DNA of 64,000 nt, taken from assembly GCF_003086295.3 (NCBI RefSeq), contig NC_092048.1:40114425-40178424 (forward strand). The letters are read 5' to 3'. The notes beneath the pieces were generated by a model, which saw nothing but the letters and a program-made list of their open reading frames with translations, ran no database searches and was not told where the DNA came from. The position numbers and the translations under genes were made by a program. This document shows, piece after piece, positions 30,109 to 40,477 of the stretch (positions are counted from its first letter, which is position 1; each line of letters begins with the position of its first letter). Origin of the DNA: Arachis hypogaea (Eukaryota; Streptophyta; Magnoliopsida; Fabales; Fabaceae).

Positions 30109-31462
30109 GTAAGCACTAACATGTACACTCTCTTATCTTTATTTTATTGTTTAAAAGATTGTAGATTCTCTACAAAGTCTCTCTATCAAGACGCATTAAT
30201 CTGAACGCAAAAGTTCATTGCCCGATTACAAAGCTACAGGTCGGCAAGGTGAAAACCAAATTCACCGCTCGATCACGATGAAAATCGAATTCATCATCCG
30301 ATTTCGACAAAGGTCGGCAAGGTGAAAACCGAATTCACTGCCCGACTTCGACAAGGTCGGCCAAGTGAGAACCAAACTCACCGCTCGATTTCTACAAAAT
30401 CGGCAAGATGATAAAGCGATCAAAACGGATTAATGCAAGAAGTTATAAAAAGTAATCCATAGATAGAGACCTGACGAGGTCTTAAACAAAAAATGGATTG
30501 CTAGAAATAACTTAAAGACGAACCGACATAAAGAAGTCAGACCAGTCGACTATAACAACAAAAGTTATAAAAAGTAATCCCTAGAAAGAGGCCTGGCCAG
30601 CCCTAAAAAAGAGGATTACTAGAAATAACTTAGAAGGGACCGACGTAATGAAGTCGGCCTAACAAAACCACAAAAGTTATAAAAAGTAATCCATAAAAAA
30701 GACCTGACAAGGTCCAAATAAAATGGATTACTAGAAATAACTTTGAAGGGACCGACGTAAAGAAGTCAGCCCAAGCCGATGAAAGCTACAGATTGGACCG
30801 ACAAGAAGAAGTCAGACCAATAAAAGCTACAGCTTGAACCGACAGAAGAAGTCAGACCAACGAAAGCTACAGCTTGGACCGATAAGAGAAGTCGGACCAA
30901 CGAAAGCTAAAGAAGAATCGACAAGAGAAGTTGGATCAATGAAAAACGTGCGCTAAAAGGGACATAGCTTTGCCGAAAAAGCCATGGCTCCATGACAAGG
31001 CTATTAAAATTGTTCAGACTAACTAAAAAGATTCTACCAAGAACACTAAAAAGTTGTCGGACAAGTTAGCCCCAAAGGTCATCCCGCCTAAACAGAAGAC
31101 AGACTAAACAAATCAAAAAGAGGTCGAACAACAAAGTACCAACACTCTATAAACATCTCACAAAGGCCAAGGAAAGGTCAAAAGGCCAAAGCCAGAAGTG
31201 CTTGACTGAAAAGTACGAAGTCTTGAAAAAAGACACTACTTAAAAAGCGAAAAGCACGGCCTCAAAGACGGAGCTAAAAAGTCGTCCAAACAAACTATAA
31301 AAAGGTTTCCCATCGGAACACTACCTAAAAAGTTGTTGGATTATGACTAAAAAGCCCGAGCAGTGAAGACAAACAAGTCGGAAGAAGGCTGAAAAGACCT
31401 CTCAACAAACTAAAAAGGGCAATACCAGACTCGCACAAGGAGAAACTACTCAAGATCGACCA

Positions 31463-31551
31463 AAGTCAGGATGCTTCAGCACGACTTCCCCAAAGAGATC
31501 GAAGCTCCGAAAGCACGATCTCACGGAAAGGTCCAAACTCAAGCAGGGGCA
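31463..31551 (+). repeat. Duplicate of the LTR-adjacent segment of element A
   Basis: 89 bases from AAGTCAGGATGCTTCAGCAC to CAAGCAGGGGCA, repeated with few changes at 31953-32041 directly before the 3' LTR (offset 490 bases). So a second copy of the sequence that normally primes plus-strand synthesis sits upstream. Confidence 0.88.
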
Positions 31552-31952
31552 AAGACGTACAGGTCAACATCAGCTAAGAAGAGGCGCAAGTACGATCTCA
31601 AAAAAGAACAAGCCAAAAGCTTGGGAAACAACTTACTCAAATGTGCTTAGCTAAAAGGGATACAACTCCGCTCAAAGAAGGCACAATCTCAAACAGGGCT
31701 ACAAACGTCATCCGAGACTAAAAAAGGTTCTATATAAAGAACACTAAAAAGTCATCGGACAAGTCACTAAAAGCGCGAATATCAAGCCGCAAGGATAACT
31801 TCGCCAAAGCAGAGGGTTGTCAACACAAACTTAAAGTAAGGCGTGATCCAGAAGGCAAGGGTAGAAAACCCACACTACCACTCAAAAGAGGTCGGACTGG
31901 GAAGTACCAAACCTCTAGAAAATCTGCAAGGATTGCAAAGCAATGAAGAAAC

Positions 31953-32041
31953 AAGTCAGGATGCTTGAGCACGACTTCCTCAAAGAGATCGAAGCTCTGA
32001 AAGCACGATCTCACGGAAAGGTCCGAACTCAAGCAGGGGCA
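31953..32041 (+). repeat. LTR-adjacent copy of the 89-base repeat, includes putative polypurine tract
   Basis: Second copy of the repeat at 31463-31551. Its end, AAGCAGGGGCA, abuts the 3' LTR and is the only purine-rich candidate for plus-strand priming of element A. Confidence 0.8.
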
Positions 32042-32042
32042 C

Positions 32043-32643
32043 TGTTCATACATCGGTTCGAGCTATAAAGGACCGGGTTGGCCGACCTCTTAAAAGGTTG
32101 GCCCATGACCAACCTCTTAGAAGGTTGGCCCATGACCGACCTCTTAGAAGGTTGGCCCATGACCGACCTCTTGGAAGGTTGGCCCATTACCGACCTCTTC
32201 TTAAAGAGTTCGGCCAAATCACCAGGAGAAGCCCAAAAAGGGCCCAAATAGAGGAACACGACCCAAGTCCAAAGGCAGCCCAAGTCTAGAAGGATAAAGG
32301 CGGTTCCCTTAAAGATAAGATAACTCCACTCAAAGATAAGATAAGATAACTATCTTATCTCCAGAAAGGTCACTCTACACCATTATAAATATACTGGAGC
32401 ACCCAGGTATAACTTATACTCTGATTCTACAAAAAACCTGCTTAATACCCTTGCTAACTTAAGCATCGGAGTCCCTTGCAGGTATCACTACCCTTCGGTG
32501 ACGAAAGATCAGCACCGCCACCAAGTCCAACAAGTCAGATACGGCAGCTCCGGCCACCATCATCAAGTCGGACACATCAGCTCCAACCAGTACAGAAGAT
32601 TTCGTCCAAGATCGACCTACAGTTTCAGGTAACCCTCAGAACA
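32043..32643 (+). repeat. Element A 3' LTR
   Basis: TGTTCATACA to CTCAGAACA, 601 bases, followed by target repeat CCAGT. It contains four copies of the 27-base unit (about 32082-32190) against two in the 5' LTR. TATA box at 32384-32391. Confidence 0.93.
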
Positions 32644-32648
32644 CCAGT

Positions 32649-34480
32649 CATGTCGGAGACTTTCCAAGCGAAGAGGTCAAAATTTCTTCTTAGAAGGTCA
32701 ATGAGCTTCTTTTTGAGCCTTTCTTCCAGGTTGCCCCTATATTTGTTGTTTTCTCAGGTTGATCTTCGATTTGAACTTCTTCTATCTTTCCTCCAGGTTG
32801 GGGGCATAGTTCCTCTTGAGTTCAAATGCCACCGAACTCGATAGTGTTGACTTCTTTTCTGCTTGGACTGCCTTTTAAATTGAGACTTCCGTTGTAACAT
32901 TAGCGTGCTAGCTTTTGATCTCCCTTTATGGTAGCAATTCCTTCTACAGTTAGAAACTTTACGCATAGATAAGGCATAGAGACAACTGCTGCAAGTCAGT
33001 TCAGGATTGTCCGACCTATTAGGGAATTATATGCCGAAGTGACGTCAACCACGATGTAGTCAATGCTTAACATCTTTGACCTGGTGCCCTTTCCAAAACT
33101 AGGGTATAGAGAGATGTACTCAAGAGGTTAGATTGGTGTGTCCCCCAATCCTAAGAGATTATCTGGGTATGTCTTTAGATCCTTTTCTTCCAGTCCGAGC
33201 TTATCAAAAGTGGGTTTAAATAATATATCTGCCAAGCTACCTTGATCCACTAGTCTTCTATGGACGTTTGCATTGGAAAGGATCATTGTTATTACCACGG
33301 GGTCGTAATGGCCAGGTGTTACACCTTGAGCGTCTGTTTTAGTGAACGAGATGGTTGGCGAGTCGGGAAATCTTCTATCTTCCCCGACTTGGTACACCAA
33401 GATGCCTTTTTCGTGATGATTTTGATATTCCTCCTCCAGCAAATCCCCCCATTAATCATGTGTATGTGTTGCTCAAGAGTTTGAGGTGAACGTTCTTGTC
33501 GTCTTTATTCTTCATCTCTTTTCCTTTTCCTTTGATCGTCCAACCTATCTGCTAAGTACCTATCTAGTCGACCTTCTCTGGCCAACTTTTCAGTGTCATT
33601 TTTAAATTATAGCAATCATTGGTAGAATGCCCATAGAGTTTGTGATATTCACAGTATTCTGTTCGATTTTCTGCCTTTTGTGTTTGATCAGACTGGGAGG
33701 TGGAAGCTTCTCGATATGTCATAACTCTCTGTAAACATCCACAAGAGAGACCCGGAGAGGAGTATAGTTATGATACCTTCGAGATTTCTCCGAGTTATAC
33801 TCTTCTTTCTTCTTAGGTTTTTTCTATTTTTCCCGAGTTGGATAGGACAGGCTAGGACTCAGGAGCAGTTCTCTTAGTCGGGAATTCTCCTCCATGTTGA
33901 TGTACTTCTCTGCTCGCTCTTGCAATTTATACAAGGAAGCCAGGTGTCGCTTGGATATGGATTGAGAGAATGGCTCTTCTTTGAAACCATTAACTAATCC
34001 CACTATGACTGCTTCAGTAGGTAAATTTTGTATTTCTAAGCACGCTTTGTTGAATCTTTCTATATAATCTCAGAGTGTCTCTCCAGCCTCTTGTTTGACT
34101 CCTAGCAAGCATGGTGCGTGCTTTACCTTATCCTTCTTAATTGAGAATCTTGTAAGAAACTTCCTTTCCAGGTCGTCAAAGCAAGTTACCGACCTGGGCG
34201 GTAAGTTATCAAACCACTTCATCGTAGCTTTGGTCAAAGTCGTTGGGAATGTTTTACAATGAGTAGCATCAGAGGCGTCGGCTAGGTATATCCGACTTTT
34301 AAAATTGATGAGATGATGCCTCGGATCGTCATTCCGTCGTAGAGATCCATATCAGAGATTTTGAAATTTCTTGGAACTTTGGCTTGCATGATCTCTTCTA
34401 CGAATGGGTCTTCTCCACCCTGTCCGCATCCAGCTCCTCTAGGGTGTCTGAAACTCTATCTTAATACACCTGTTTCTGCT
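32649..34480 (-). pseudogene. Element G gag, knuckle, protease and start of reverse transcriptase
   Basis: Minus strand, read from about 34450 downward. Gag gives FVEEIMQAKVPRNF, then after a one-base shift KWFDNLPPRSV, RKFLTRFSIKKDK, a TGA where relatives have Arg, and EKYINMEENSRL. A knuckle EYCEYHKLYGHSTNDC is near 33580-33640. Protease 33128-33442 holds RRLVDQGSLADIL (catalytic Asp; relatives read VDGGSSADIL) and LLGLGDTPI. The end, LFAWKVSDM near 32650-32690, leads into the reverse transcriptase at 562. About three frames are needed overall. Dead. Same family as the gag of A. Confidence 0.85.
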
Positions 34481-34599
34481 CTAATCACTTTGTATGATCA
34501 AAATACACGTAAAATAAAGGGGAAAAAAATAGAAACTCAAACAAAACTAATGAAATAAAAAAATTCAAAGTAAAATTCAAGCTCAAGGATATGAAAACA

Positions 34600-34629
34600 T
34601 CGGGTTGCCTCCCGACAAATGCTTCTTTA
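34600..34629 (-). promoter_or_regulatory. Conserved post-stop hairpin, element F
   Basis: In sense: AAAGAAGCATTT then GTCGGG-AGGCAA-CCCGAT. The C-G pair at stem position 3 replaces the T-A of the other copies, and the outer pair is G-T. It lies 27 bases after the stop at 34657-34659. Confidence 0.78.
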
Positions 34630-34656
34630 CCGTTACTAGCTTGACGGTCAGCTCCT

Positions 34657-35589
34657 CTAGGGAGGAGGATTATAGGGGCTCAGCTCTTCACCCCTCACTG
34701 TGAACTTCTTTCCTATGCTCTCATGGTTCAACTCTATATGCTCAAGAGACAGGATCCTGTTCACTGTATAAGGCAAGATTGGGCATGCAGTGAATACCAC
34801 CTTCATTCCTGGGGAGAAGTCTTCAGTGGGAATTTTATTTCTCCATTCCCTGGGTACTTTCTTCTTCTTGAGAACCTCCTCCTTGGTGGATGATGCATTC
34901 CCGAAACCAAACTTAGGTTTGATGTCAGGGGAAATTTTGATGATTGTTACCAAAGGAGGTTTGCGCTGCAGATTCTGTTGTGCATCATCAGGGGGTTCTT
35001 GAAGGTTTGAATTAGTAAGCTCAGTCTGCATGTACTTCTCTTCTTCACCTGCTGAATGCATATCTTTGAACACATGAAAGACCAGTTGCTCATTATGCAC
35101 TCTAAGCACTAATTCTCCTTCTTCCACATTAATTAAAGCTCTGCTAGTGGCTAGGAATGGCCTTCCTAAAATTATAGAGGCATTCTCATCCTCCCCCGTG
35201 TCAAGAATCATAAAATCTGTTGGGAGGAAGAATTTACCCACTTTGACCAAGATATTCTCTACTAATCCATACGCAGGCTTTAGAGATTTGTCTGCCATCT
35301 GTAATGCTATCCTTTTGAGTTGTTCCTCTTGGATTTGTAACTTCTTCATCACAGACAAGGGCATTAAATTGATACTTGCTCCCAGATCACATAACGCTTT
35401 CTCAAAGGTGGTGCTCCCAATGGTACATGGAATTTGAAAGCTCCCTGGATCTGGCATCTTCCTTGGCAAGTTTTTCTGAATTATGGCACTACATTCCCTA
35501 GTTTGGACCACTGTCTCATCTCCTTTTAAAAGCTTCTTTTTTGACAACAACTCCTTCATGAATTTGACATAGAGAGGCATTTGCTCCAA
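34657..35589 (-). pseudogene. Element F protease fused to an integrase-like C-terminal tail (310 residues, N-end broken)
   Basis: Aspartic protease with LCDLGASINLMPLSV (catalytic Asp), FFLPTDFMILD and IILGRPFLATSRALI at residues about 65-150. The last 60 residues, including PGMKVVFTACP, VNRILSLEHIEL and GKKFTVRGEELSPY, look like the tail normally found after the integrase core. Thus protease runs straight into the pol tail with reverse transcriptase, RNase H and integrase core absent. The frame is open here. Upstream gag is shifted, so it could not be made as one polyprotein. Confidence 0.8.
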
Positions 35590-35678
35590 AACCTCAGCAA
35601 AAGGAATATTGATTGCAACTTTCTAAAAACTTCCAAGAACTTTGAAAATTTCTTGTCCTTGGTCTCCTTTTGAAGTCT

Positions 35679-36666
35679 CTAAGGGTATGGCATCTTAGGC
35701 TTGTATTCAGGAGCCTTAGGTAATGTCGGATGTGTGTCAAGAGTGACTGAAAAAGGGTTGTCTGCTCGCCTAGGTGGGGCGTGTTCAACCTCCTCCTTTT
35801 TCTCCTCTGGAACTTCTTTTTCAACTGGCCCCTCAGTAACTTGTGCTTCCATACTTGCCACTTGTCCACTTATCACGGTGATGGCCTTGCACTCCTCTCT
35901 TGGATTTGGAATTGTATTACCAAGAAGGCTATTAGTGGTCCTCTGATCAATTTCATTAACTTTTGTGGCTAATTGACCCATCTAAACCTCCAAGTTCTTG
36001 ATTGATGCTCTAGTTTCCTATATAAAGCTTATTACCATAGATTCTAAATCAGTAGTCTTCTGAGGCTGAGGAGTTGCTTGCTGAGATGACTGAAACTGGT
36101 GGTTATTAAAATTATTCTCTACCCTGAGAATTATTATTAAAATTCTGTGGCCTCTGAGGTTGCTCTCTCTACCCTAAATTTGGGTGATTTCTCCACCCCT
36201 GATTATAGGTCTTGGAATATGGATCATTATTGAGATTTCTAGGAGCATTCCCCATATAGTTGACCTGTTTATAAGAAAATTGAGCATAGTCATAATTCTC
36301 ACCTTGAATGAAGCCACCATTCATGTCATATGGAGCCTCTTGAGGGGCATTCTGAGCATTGACGGCTGAAAATTGCATCCCACTCAAGTGTTGAGTAAGC
36401 ATATTAATCTTTTGAGACATGGCTTTGTTCTGAGCAAGAATAGCATCCAAGGTCTCTACTTCCAAAATGCCTTTCTTCTGAAGAGTCCCAGAGTTCACAA
36501 GATTCCTGTTAGAGGAGTAAAGATATTGGTTGTTAGCAACCAATTCAATAAGCTCAGTGGTCTCTTCGGGCATTTTCTTCATGTGCAATGAACCACCTGC
36601 GGAATTATCTAAACACATTTTGGACATTTCACAGAGGCCCTCATAAAAGATCTCCAGCTAGGTCCA
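35679..36666 (-). pseudogene. Element F Gag C-terminal half (left of E)
   Basis: Continues Gag across the E insertion. It reads LEIFYEGL, MSKMCLDNSAGGSLHMKK, ETTELIELVANNQYLY, GILEVETLDAILAQNKAMSQ and RNHPNLG (36627-36169), then stops and shifts. MGQLATKVNEID to APEYKPKMPYP follow at 35981-35679. A TAG sits near the E junction where relatives have Gln. Closely related to the gag of E. Confidence 0.85.
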
Positions 36667-37266
36667 TGATGAGCGGATAATTTATACGCTTTTTGGCATT
36701 GTTTTTAGTATGTTTTTAGTAGGATCTGGTTACTTTTAGGGATGTTTTCATTAGTTTTTATGTTAAATTCACATTTCTAGACTTTACTATGAGTTTGTGT
36801 GTTTTTCTGTGATTTCAGGTATTTTCTGGCTGAAATTGAGGGACTTGAGCAGAAATCAGATTCAGAGGTTGAAGAAGGACTGCTGATGCTGTTGGATTCT
36901 GACCTTCCTGCACTCAAAGTGGATTTTCTGGAGCTACAGAACTCGACATGGCGCGCTTCCAATTGCGTTGGAAAGTAGACATCCAGGGCTTTCCAGCAAT
37001 ATATAATAGTCCATACTTTGGCCAAGAATAGACGACGTAAACTGGCGTTCAACGCCAGCCTTCTGCCCAAATCTGGCGTCCAGCGCCAGAAAAGGATCCA
37101 AAACCAGAGTTGAACGCCCAAACTGGCACAGAAACTGGCGTTCAACTCCACAAATGGCCTCTGCACGTGCAACATTCAGGCTCAGCCCAAACACACACCA
37201 AGTGGGCCCAGGAAGTGGATTTATGCATCAATTACTTACTCATGTAAACCCTAGTAGCTAGTTTAT

Positions 37267-37275
37267 TATAAATAG
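37267..37275 (+). promoter_or_regulatory. TATA box of element E 5' LTR
   Basis: TATAAATAG about 600 bases into the LTR; repeated at 45500-45508 in the 3' LTR. Likely promoter core. Start site would lie near 37300. Confidence 0.6.
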
Positions 37276-38381
37276 GACCTCTTACTATTGTATTAGGCAT
37301 CTTTGGTCTCAGTTTTAATCTTTTGATCATCTTAGGATCTTAGGATCATATTTGAACGCATTGTTCTTAGATCAAGGGGGCTGGCCATCTCGGCCATGCC
37401 TGGACCTTCACTTATGTATTTTCATACGGTAGAGTTTCTACACTCCATAGATTAAGGTGTGGAGCTTTGCTGTTCCTCAAAGATTAATGCAAAGTACTAC
37501 TGTTTTCTATTCAATTCTTCTTATTTCGCTTCTAAGATATCCATTCGCACCCAAGAACGTGATGAAGGTGATGATTATGTGTGACGCTCATCATCCTTCT
37601 CCCTTATGAACGCGTGCCTGACAAACACTTCCGTTCTACATGAATTAAGCTAGAATGAATATCTCTTAGATCTCCTAACCAGAATCTTCGTGGCGTAAGC
37701 TAGAATGATGGCGGCATTCAAGAGAATCCGGAAGGTCTAAACCTTGTCTGTGGTATTCCGAGTAGGATTCAATGATTGAATGACTGTGACGAGCTCCTAA
37801 CTTGCGATTGCAGGGCGTTAGTGACAGACGCAAAAGGATAGTAAATCCTATTCCAGCATGATCGAGAACCGACAGATGAATAGCCGTGCCGTGACAGGGT
37901 GCGTGAGCATATTATTCACTGAGAGGATAAGATGAAGCCATTGACAAGGGTGATGCCTCCAGACGATTAGCCGTGCCGTGACAGGGCATTGGATCATTTT
38001 CCCGTGAAATGACCGAAAGTAGCCATTGACAGTGGTGATGTATCACATAAAGCCAGCCATGGAAAGGAGTGAGACTGATTGGATGAAGATAGCAGGAAAG
38101 CAGAGGTTCAGAGGAACGAAAAGCATCTCCATTCGCTTATCTGAAATTCCTACCAATGATTTACATAAGTATCTCTATCCCTATTTTATTATATAATATT
38201 CGAAAACACCATTATCACTTTATATCTGCCTGACTGAGATTTACAAGGTGACCATAGCTTGCTTCATACCAACAATCTCCGTGGGATTCGACCCTTACTC
38301 ACGTAAGGTATTACTTGGACGACCCAGTGCACTTGCTGGTTAGTTGTATCGAAGTTGTGACAATTATGTATTGAGATCAGA

Positions 38382-38425
38382 GCACCAAGTTGCTCACGTT
38401 GCCGGGGATTGTTTGAGCCTGGACA
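38382..38425 (+). repeat. Primer-site region copy inside element E LTR
   Basis: GCACCAAGTT, then GTTGCCGGGGATTGTTTGAG and a GGAC end, match 38439-38484 (LTR end, primer site and start of leader) at an offset of 57-60 bases. The copy has lost the TGGCGCC end. It is also in the 3' LTR (about 46610-46653), so it was fixed before this insertion. B, C, D and F LTRs lack it. Confidence 0.85.
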
Positions 38426-38449
38426 TCACAATTTCGTGCACCAAGTTTT

Positions 38450-38467
38450 TGGCGCCGTTGCCGGGGA
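38450..38467 (+). promoter_or_regulatory. Element E primer-binding site
   Basis: TGGCGCCGTTGCCGGGGA, six bases after the LTR, full tRNA-Asp complement. Confidence 0.9.
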
Positions 38468-40477
38468 TTGTTTGAGTTTGGACAACTGACGGTTCATCTT
38501 GTTGCTCAGATTAGGTAATTTTCTTTTTATTTTATTTTCAAAAATTTTTCAAAAAAAAAATTTCTAAAATTTTCTCATCTGTTTTCGAAAAAAATAAAAA
38601 TGTTTTCAAAAATAAATTATTCTATGGCTTCAAAATTTTTAAGAATGAATTCTAGTGTTTCATGAAATATGTTGAATCATATCTGGCTGTAAAGCCATAC
38701 CCAAACTACTTTGGGATTAGTATTCAACTAATCACTCCAGCCCATGTAATTATATGTTGCAGCCTGGCTGGCTGTAAAGCCTTGTCTAAATTCATTTGGA
38801 CTGAGGCAGCAATTTGTTATCAAGAGCAAGTTAGTTGGAGTTAATCCACCTGCTACTGTTTCTGATCACCTGCTGAAGCTTGGCTGGCCATTGGCCATGT
38901 CTAGTGTTTTGGACTGGAGCTTTCTTTGAAAGCTTGGCTGGCTAGTGAGCCATGTCTAATTCCTGGACTGAAGCTTTAGACTAACATGGCAAGATTCCTG
39001 GAATTCATATTAAAAATTTTGGAATCCTTATTTTTCCTTTTAATTTTCGAAAAATATAAAATAAAAATCCAAAAAAATTAGAAAATCATAAAAATCAAAA
39101 ATATTTTCTGTTTCTTGTTTGAGTCTTGAGTCACATTATAAGTTTGGTGTCACTTGCATATGCATCTTGCATTTTTTCGAAAGTATCATGCATTCATAGT
39201 GTTCTTCATGATCTTCAAGTTGTTCTTGGTAAGTCTTCTTGTTTGATCTTGATGATTTTTTGTTTTGTGTCTTTTCATGTTTTTCATATGCATTTTTCGT
39301 TTCTTAGAGTCTAAACATGAAAGATTTCTAAGTTTGGTATCTTGCATGTCTTCTTTGCATTAAAGATTTTTCAAAATTGTGTCTATGATGTTCATCATGT
39401 TCTTCATAGTGTTCTTGGTGTTCATCTTGACATTCATAACATTCATGCATGCATTCATTGTTTTGATCTAAAAATTTCATGCATTGCATCCTTTTAGTGT
39501 TTTTCTCTTGCATCATAAAAATTCAAAAATAAAAAAAAAATCTTTCCCTTTTTCTCTCATCAAATTCGAAAATTGAGTTGACTTTTTCAAAAATTTTTAA
39601 AAATCAAATTGTTTCTCATAAGTCAAATCAAATTTTCAATTTGAAAATCTTATCTTTTTCAAAATCTTTTTCAAAAATCAAATCTTTTTCAAAAATTCTT
39701 AGTTATTTTCGAAAATTCCAAAAAAATATTTTTCAAAAATCTTTTTCTTATTTTTAATCAAATTTTCGAAAATAACATAAACAATTAATGTTTTGATTCA
39801 AAAATTTGAAGTTTGTTACTTGCTTGTTAAGAAAGATTCAAACTTTAAGTTCTAGAATCATATCTTGTGATTTCTTATGAATCAAGTCATTAATTGTGAT
39901 TTTAAAAATCAAATCTTTTTCAAAACTAATTTTATCATATCTTTTCAAAAATATCTTCTTATCTTATCTTTTTCAAAAATATCTTTTCAAAATATCTTTC
40001 CTAACCTCCTAACCTCTTATCTTTTCAAAAATTTGTTTCAACTAACTAACTAACTTTTTGTTTGTTTCTTAACTTTTTCAAAACCACCTAACTAACTCTC
40101 TCTCTCATTTTTCGAAAATATCTCCCCCTTTTTCAAAAATTTCTTTTTAATTAACTAATTATTTTTATTTTTATTTTTTATTTCAAAAAAAAAATTTCGA
40201 ATAATACTAACAAATTTTCAAAAACCAATTTTCAAAAATCACTAACTCCTTTTCAAAATAATTTTCGAAAATTATACCTCCCCCATCCTATTCTATTTAT
40301 TCATTCATATCCTAACATCTCATCTCACATCTCTTCCATTCGTACAGTTGTGTTTCTTCCTTTACATCACATTCTTTATCTCCCCCTCTTTTCTTCCACT
40401 CACACAGGGATCCCTATACGGTGGTATAAAGGATCTCTATTATTATTATCATTTTCCTGTCCATTCTTCCTTGTCAT
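38468..40477 (+). other. Element E leader, noncoding
   Basis: About 2 kb between primer site and gag. Noncoding, rich in A/T, with AAGTTTGGTGTC-type motifs at 39140 and 39330 and GTTCTTCATGATCTTCAAG-like repeats near 39200-39430. From 38660 to 39000 there are three degenerate repeats of GGCTGGC...AAGCC phrases (GCTTGGCTGGCC). The part 39540-40270 is poly-TTTTCAAAA-like. No ORF of interest. Confidence 0.8.

Larger units (their letters stand above)
30109..32042 (+). other. Element A 3' noncoding region, repetitive
   Basis: About 1.93 kb between integrase (resuming after B) and the 3' LTR, with no readable protein. It is built of loose repeats: GGTCGGCAAGGTGAAAACC near 30240-30400, AAAAGTAATCC...GGATTACTAGAAATAACTT near 30440-30750, and GACCGACAAGAGAAGTCGGACCAA-type units near 30770-30930. 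Later come AAAAAGTCGTC phrases. Such a long 3' region is usual for Tat elements. The last bases AGCAGGGGCA form a weak purine tract before the LTR. Confidence 0.75.
563..32643 (+). mobile_element. Element A: Tat-type Ty3/gypsy retrotransposon, interrupted by element B
   Basis: Plus-strand element bounded by LTRs at 563-1108 and 32043-32643. It is flanked by the exact 5-base repeat CCAGT (558-562 and 32644-32648), the signature of integrase-mediated insertion. Order inside: primer site, gag, knuckle, a 36-base repeat array, two RNase H domains, integrase, then a noncoding 3' region. B (5191-30108) is inserted near the end of the integrase frame. Protease and reverse transcriptase are missing, and all remaining frames except gag are broken. 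The second, archaeal-like RNase H is a known hallmark of the Tat lineage. Confidence 0.93.
36667..38443 (+). repeat. Element E 5' LTR
   Basis: TGATGAGCGG to TTTCGTGCACCA, 1777 bases. It contains palindromic modules (37043-37160), TATAAATAG at 37267-37275, two tandem-like copies of TAGCCGTGCCGTGACAGGG (near 37890 and 37968), and the block CTTACTCACGTAAGG (38297-38311) shared by all Athila LTRs here. Its last 62 bases include a degenerate copy of the primer-site region. Confidence 0.93.

Noticed and set aside
36777..37194. Minus-strand frames of 86-132 residues in the E LTR (also 44938-45427)
   Set aside because: They run across the LTR promoter and palindromes, antisense to the element, and are repeated in both LTRs; no domain.
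38450..38467. tRNA-Asp gene fragments at each TGGCGCCGTTGCCGGGGA site
   Set aside because: These are primer-binding sites next to LTRs, complementary to the tRNA 3' end, not tRNA genes.
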